This document shows, piece after piece, positions 59,796 to 64,000 of a stretch of 64,000 nt of DNA. Below the pieces are notes generated by a model, which was not told the DNA's origin, made no database searches, and saw only the letters and a list, made by a program, of their open reading frames with translations. Location of the stretch: contig NZ_JAIOUQ010000002.1 in assembly GCF_019931065.1 (NCBI RefSeq), forward strand, positions 1 through 64,000. Direction: 5' to 3'. Both the position numbers and the translations under genes were made by a program. Source of the DNA: Methanobacterium spitsbergense. GTDB taxonomy: Archaea > Methanobacteriota > Methanobacteria > Methanobacteriales > Methanobacteriaceae. Within the stretch, counting starts at the first letter, position 1; each line of letters begins with the position of its first letter.

Positions 59796-60296
59796 ATGCA
59801 TCGTTTAGATAAATTAACATCAGTTAAAAATTATATTCCCCTTATAAGGGAAAATTCCCCCGGGAAAAATATCGGCTTACTTGTAGATGGTCCAAATATG
59901 CTTCGGAAGGAATTTGGCTACAATTTAGATACAGTAAAAGATTTACTAGCAGAACATGGAAATGTAAAGATAGGTAAAGTTTTCCTTAACCAGTACGCTT
60001 CAGAAAAGCTTATAGAAGCTGTCGTAAACCAAGGATTCTCACCCATGATTGTTGCCGGAGAGACGGATGTCCAGATGGCTATAGATGCATATGAACTTAT
60101 TTACAACCCTAACATTGACATAATTGCCCTAATGACCCGTGACGTTGACTTTTTCCCATTAATAAACATTGCCAAAGAACACGGTAAAAAAACTATTATT
60201 ATTGGAGCAGAACCAGGGTTCAGTGTAGCTTTAAAGAATTCAGCAGATATTACAATTACTTTGAAAACACACCAACCAACCAAGACCACAACTTAA
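59796..60296 (+). CDS. NYN-domain (LabA/PIN-like) protein
   Basis: 166 aa. NYN core with LLVDGPNML (first Asp), [14 protein letters not shown] (second acidic site) and [20 protein letters not shown] (third Asp pair), followed by [20 protein letters not shown]. These acidic residues match the PIN-like metal site, so an RNase activity is possible. The ATG follows TTGGAGATAAA. It lies in a plus-strand run before a repeat copy and a kinase. Confidence 0.85.
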   Translation: MHRLDKLTSVKNYIPLIRENSPGKNIGLLVDGPNMLRKEFGYNLDTVKDLLAEHGNVKIGKVFLNQYASEKLIEAVVNQGFSPMIVAGETDVQMAIDAYELIYNPNIDIIALMTRDVDFFPLINIAKEHGKKTIIIGAEPGFSVALKNSADITITLKTHQPTKTTT

Positions 60297-60363
60297 ATAC
60301 AAATTTAACCTTTTGTTTTCAATTCGATTTTTTAAATCTATAATACTCACAAAAATCATAGGC

Positions 60364-60558
60364 CTTAAATTAACAGCACCTATGATTAAATGACATTGTA
60401 ACTATCAATATATGAATACATGCATGTATCTATGAGCAAATGTATAGGTTTATATGTAAACCATTAAGTGGTATGATTAGTCTATAGCAACAGATACAGA
60501 TTAAGTGAGAAAGTAAGTATGCTAGGCAACACACCTTATTAATTTGGTTAGTATCCAC
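60364..60558 (-). repeat. Dispersed intergenic repeat, copy E
   Basis: Minus strand: GTGGATACTAACCAAATTAA, then GTTGCCTAGCATACTTACTT, then CTCACTTAATCTGTATCTGT, then TTGCTATAGACTAATC, degenerate ATTCATATA words, and finally AATCATAGGTGCTGTTAATT. It differs from copies B and D at the left edge and matches copy H there. Confidence 0.75.
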
Positions 60559-60745
60559 TTTTTTTTTAAATCACAAGAAAGTTTATGGATTTCATAAAAA
60601 AATCTCAGTTAATTATCTAATATTATTTTTTATTAACAGATAATTTATTCATAAATATTGACCAAAATCATACAATTATAAATGAGAATATTTTCAAAGA
60701 TATTTTATTCATAATTGTTTTAAAATAAATGGTTCTGGTGAATGT

Positions 60746-63262
60746 ATGGTAAAAGCTGATGCTAATATTAAAATTATAGAGGAATTTGAAGAAATTAGAA
60801 AAAGTGAAGCTTTACTTGCTAGATTACTTGAAAATTCTTCTCAGCCCTTTGGTGTAGGTTATCCAGACGGTCGCTTAGGGCTTGTTAACAAAGCATTTGA
60901 GGAACTTACTGGTTATTCGAGAGAAGAGCTCAAAAACACAGATTGGTCTGAAATTCTCACACCTCCAGAATTCAGGGACATGGAAAATGAAAAACTTAAT
61001 GAACTTCAATGCACAGGACAACCAGTAAGGTATGAAAAAGAGTATATACGGAAAGACGGGACCAGATTACCAATAGAACTTCTTGTGCATCTAGAGAAAA
61101 ATAAAGATGGTACACCTGAATACTATTATTCATTCATCACAAACATATCTGAACGAAAACATCAGGAAGTGCTTACTCAGAAGCTTTTAGAGAGTGAACA
61201 ACAACTAACAGAAGAACTTCAAACTTCTAATGAAGAATTACAATCCACTTCCGAAGAACTTCATGTTAAAAATGAAGAACTTAAGCATCAGGGAGATAAT
61301 TTATTACAAATAAATAAGGCGCTAAAGGAAAGTGAAGAGCGTTTCCGAACTCTTGCAGATAATATTCCAAACTTGGCATGGATGGCCGATGCAAATGGAT
61401 GGATCTTCTGGTATAACAAACAATGGTATGAATATACAGGAACAACACTCGAGGATATGCAGGGATGGGGTTGGCAAAAAGTCCATCACCCCGACTATGT
61501 AAAACCAGTAACAGAAGAATGGTCTACAAGAATCAAAGAAGGAAAACCATATGACAATATATTTCCACTTAAAAGTAAAGATGGGAAGTACCGCTGGTTC
61601 CTAACCAGAGTTACACCAATCAGAGATGATCAAGGTAAGTTAATACGATGGTTAGGTACTAATACAGACATTACAGAGCGTAAAGAAGTGGAAACCGAAC
61701 TGAATAAATATAAGGATAAATTAGAGAGTTTGGTGGAGGTCCGTACCGCAGAGCTAGAAAAGGCTTATAAATCTTTAAAAGAAAGTGAAGAACATTATCT
61801 GACTTTATTTAATTCTATTGATGAAGGTTTCTGCACTATTGAGGTTATTTTCGATTCTAATAATAATCCCATTGATTATCGGTTTTTAGAAATTAATCCT
61901 GCTTTTGCAAAGCAAACTGGACTGGAAGATGCAGAGGGTAAATTGATGCGTGATCTTGCTCCGGATCATGAGGAGCATTGGTTTGAAATTTACGGTGAAA
62001 TAGCTCTAACAGGCAAACCGATGCGTTTTGTTAACGAGGCAAAAGCTTTGAATAGATGGTATAATGTATATGCATTTAAGATTGGTGCTCCTGAAAATAG
62101 GGAAATAGCTATTCTTTTCAATGATATCACTAAATTTAAAAAAACTGAGGAAGCTTTAGAATTTTCGAGTAATTATAACCGTAGTTTGATTGATGCCAGT
62201 CTGGATCCGCTGGTTACAATTGGGCCTGATGGAAAAATCACCGATGTAAACAAATCTACAGAAATCATTACGGGATACTCTAAGGACGTTCTTATTGGAA
62301 CTGATTTTTCAGACTATTTCACTGAACCTGAAAAAGCCCGATCCGGTTATAAACAAGTATTTAAAGAAGGTTCTGTGTATGATTATTCACTGGAAATCAA
62401 AAGTAAGACTGGTGAAGTGACTCCGGTGTTATACAATGCTTCTATCTATAAGGATAATAGAGGAGAAGTTATTGGGGTTTTTGCTGCTGCTCGTGACATA
62501 ACCCAAATTAAAAGGGTAGAAAATAAATTAAAGGAATATCAGGATACACTTGAAGAAAAAGTTAAAAAACGTACAGAAGAGCTTGCCATTTCCAATGCTG
62601 AGCTTGAACATTTTGCATATGTGGCATCTCATGATCTGCGTGAACCATTACGGATGATTACTAGCTTTTTACAATTACTCGAGCGTCGATATAGTGCTAA
62701 TTTGGATCAAGATGCGAATGAATTTATTGGATTTGCTGTGGATGGGGCTAAACGTTTAGATGACATGATAAACGATCTTCTGGAATATTCAAAAGTAAAT
62801 AGGAAAGAACAAGTGTTTAGATCTGTGAATTTAGAAAAAGTATTGGAGAGTGCATTAATAAATTTAATAATTCCTACTGAAGAAAATAATGCAGTTATAG
62901 ACCATGATCCGTTACCTACTGTCTATGGTGATGAAAAGTTATTAGTTCAATTGTTCCAAAATCTAATTGGCAATGCAATTAAATATCATGGCCAAGAACC
63001 TCCTAAGATTCATATATCCTCTATTAAAGAAAATAACCAATACATTATCAGTATAAAAGATAATGGTATAGGAATTGAGTCACAACATTTAGAACGTATC
63101 TTTACAATATTTCAACGCTTGCACGGGAATGATGAATATGAAGGGACAGGAATTGGACTTGCAATAACACAAAAAATTGTACATCAACATAATGGAAATA
63201 TTTGGGTTGAATCAAAACAAGGAAAAGGTTCAACATTCTATTTCACAATACCTATCAAATAA
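60746..63262 (+). CDS. Four-PAS sensor histidine kinase
   Basis: 838-aa soluble kinase. PAS at about 20-137, 195-315, 345-465 and 470-590, linked by coiled coils (EELQTSNEELQSTSEELHVK). HisKA (FAYVASHDLREPLRMITSFL near 625) and HATPase_c (NLIGNAIKYHG, DNGIGIE, GTGIGLAI) follow. PAS1 and the kinase core are close to those of the kinase at 35478, so the two are paralogs. A response regulator gene follows 230 bp downstream, as in many orphan-pair loci. The ATG follows TGGTGAAT. Confidence 0.87.
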   Translation: MVKADANIKIIEEFEEIRKSEALLARLLENSSQPFGVGYPDGRLGLVNKAFEELTGYSREELKNTDWSEILTPPEFRDMENEKLNELQCTGQPVRYEKEYIRKDGTRLPIELLVHLEKNKDGTPEYYYSFITNISERKHQEVLTQKLLESEQQLTEELQTSNEELQSTSEELHVKNEELKHQGDNLLQINKALKESEERFRTLADNIPNLAWMADANGWIFWYNKQWYEYTGTTLEDMQGWGWQKVHHPDYVKPVTEEWSTRIKEGKPYDNIFPLKSKDGKYRWFLTRVTPIRDDQGKLIRWLGTNTDITERKEVETELNKYKDKLESLVEVRTAELEKAYKSLKESEEHYLTLFNSIDEGFCTIEVIFDSNNNPIDYRFLEINPAFAKQTGLEDAEGKLMRDLAPDHEEHWFEIYGEIALTGKPMRFVNEAKALNRWYNVYAFKIGAPENREIAILFNDITKFKKTEEALEFSSNYNRSLIDASLDPLVTIGPDGKITDVNKSTEIITGYSKDVLIGTDFSDYFTEPEKARSGYKQVFKEGSVYDYSLEIKSKTGEVTPVLYNASIYKDNRGEVIGVFAAARDITQIKRVENKLKEYQDTLEEKVKKRTEELAISNAELEHFAYVASHDLREPLRMITSFLQLLERRYSANLDQDANEFIGFAVDGAKRLDDMINDLLEYSKVNRKEQVFRSVNLEKVLESALINLIIPTEENNAVIDHDPLPTVYGDEKLLVQLFQNLIGNAIKYHGQEPPKIHISSIKENNQYIISIKDNGIGIESQHLERIFTIFQRLHGNDEYEGTGIGLAITQKIVHQHNGNIWVESKQGKGSTFYFTIPIK

Positions 63263-63492
63263 TGAAATGAATCCATAGGTTATTATTTTAATTATTCCTT
63301 ATTTATTGAATTCTATAATTCTATTCCCAAATCCAAAGTTAAGAATTTTTAAAGGTGATTTAATGGAATATTATTCTATTTTTTTGAATTCACTAAATTA
63401 TCACTAAAATAATTTAAAACTTTAATACATTGTGATGTTTCAATTTAATTAATTAAACCTCATATTACAAATAATGGAACGTGTAAAAAACG

Positions 63493-63867
63493 ATAAAATC
63501 AAAAATTTTAATTGTTGAGGATGAAATTATTATAGCCATAGATTTAAAACAACGGCTAGAAAGTTTGGGACATGATATACTCGATACAGCGTTAAATGGG
63601 AATGATGCTATTAAAAAAACAAGGGAAACAAATCCAGATCTTGTTTTAATGGATATTCAACTAAATGGCCCAATAGATGGAATAGAGGCAGCCCAACAAA
63701 TCCAGAAACTCTTTAAAATTCCATTTATATACCTCACAGGAAGCCATGACAATAAAATCTGGGAACGGGCTCAACAAACTGAACCTGCTGGTTATATCAC
63801 AAAACCGTTTGATGAAACAGAAATACAAAATGCTATAGAACTTGCAACGTTACCAAAACAAGATTGA
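63493..63867 (+). CDS. Stand-alone response regulator receiver (ATA start)
   Basis: About 124 aa, a full receiver domain: acidic pair in ILIVEDE, phosphoacceptor D in LVLMDIQL, T in IYLTGS and K in ITKPFDE. No output domain. The first standard start, ATG 63565... would drop the first strand and the acidic pocket, so it cannot be right. The frame is open back to a stop at 63484; ATA 63493 lies exactly where M-K-S-K-I-L-I-V-E-D-E would begin. Probably receives phosphate from the kinase at 60746. Confidence 0.8.
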   Translation: MKSKILIVEDEIIIAIDLKQRLESLGHDILDTALNGNDAIKKTRETNPDLVLMDIQLNGPIDGIEAAQQIQKLFKIPFIYLTGSHDNKIWERAQQTEPAGYITKPFDETEIQNAIELATLPKQD

Positions 63868-64000
63868 TCATTTCGAATTTTAATCTAAAAAATTCACATT
63901 TTTAACATTTCACTTTATCATATTTTCATATTAATGCTAATTTACTATTAGCTAAAAGTCCCGTTCAGGGGCATTTCTCTTCTATATGAAAAATGATGAA

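Noticed and set aside
63868..64000. Start of another gene at the right edge
   Set aside because: An ATG near 63988 is followed by only a few codons before the window ends; nothing can be supported.

Overview
The window looks like a chromosomal segment of a methanogen of the Methanobacteriales, most likely Methanobacterium or a close relative. The evidence is an archaeal histone, an archaeal-type RNase J, a TFE-like transcription factor, an archaeal zinc-binding ribosomal protein S14, a TrmB-type regulator, glutamate synthase of the archaeal FMN-domain type, DUF5518-like membrane proteins, an adhesin-like beta-helix protein and many PAS/HisKA_2 sensor kinases, all in very AT-rich DNA with long intergenic spacers. 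I see no rRNA, tRNA or CRISPR array.

Layout. 1-9 kb: a small membrane protein, a SulP anion transporter, RNase J, a DUF2769-like Cys-rich protein beside a glutamate-synthase-like FMN protein that carries its own Cys-rich N-terminus, a DUF1622-like membrane protein, a SpoIIAA-like protein and a methyltransferase. 9.3-16 kb: a secreted beta-helix adhesin, a 200-bp IS derivative, and two abutting sensor kinases. 16.5-19.4 kb: a redox-flavoured set (two paralogous zinc-ribbon proteins, a cupin, a NapH-like polyferredoxin membrane protein) around a divergent TrmB regulator. 19.4-24.6 kb: a solo PAS protein, then a minus-strand module of two small membrane proteins, a V4R ligand-binding protein, a Roadblock/LC7 protein, a degenerate RecA-like domain fused to a Ras-like GTPase, and two KaiC-like ATPases. 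24.6-29 kb: a decay zone with a broken 2-oxoacid:ferredoxin oxidoreductase, a DUF362 protein, a glycosyltransferase remnant, a sugar-nucleotide epimerase and the tail of a lost type IIG restriction-modification enzyme. 29-35.2 kb: an island of small genes (winged helix, histone, zinc ribbons, several tiny ORFs, a TFE variant, a stand-alone S14) around a Rad50-like zinc-hook ATPase. 35.4-48.4 kb: a large sensor-kinase region with an EEP-family hydrolase and a lipoprotein. 49.7-54 kb: surface-polysaccharide genes (FAD oxidoreductase, GtrA, a GT39-like glycosyltransferase) with remnants. 54.4-58.4 kb: small membrane and stress-type proteins (TM2-like, PRC-barrel, two DUF5518-like proteins, two paralogous proteins under 30 aa, a CsbD-like repeat protein) and a B12-binding radical SAM enzyme. 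58.5-64 kb: a helical protein, a Rieske ferredoxin, a NYN-domain protein, another PAS kinase and a stand-alone response regulator.

Three signals cut across the genes. (i) A dispersed, non-coding repeat of about 150-230 bp occurs in at least five near-complete and several partial copies, always between genes and in both orientations. (ii) At least five genes show no ATG/GTG/TTG where homology or the Shine-Dalgarno sequence puts the start, but an ATT, ATA or ATC codon instead. (iii) Sensor-kinase modules (receiver, PAS, HisKA_2/HATPase) have been copied and reshuffled among neighbouring genes. The candidate for an undescribed system is the V4R / Roadblock / RecA-like-GTPase / KaiC-like module at 20-24.5 kb; the Rad50-like ATPase with its small upstream partner at 30.4-33 kb is the second.
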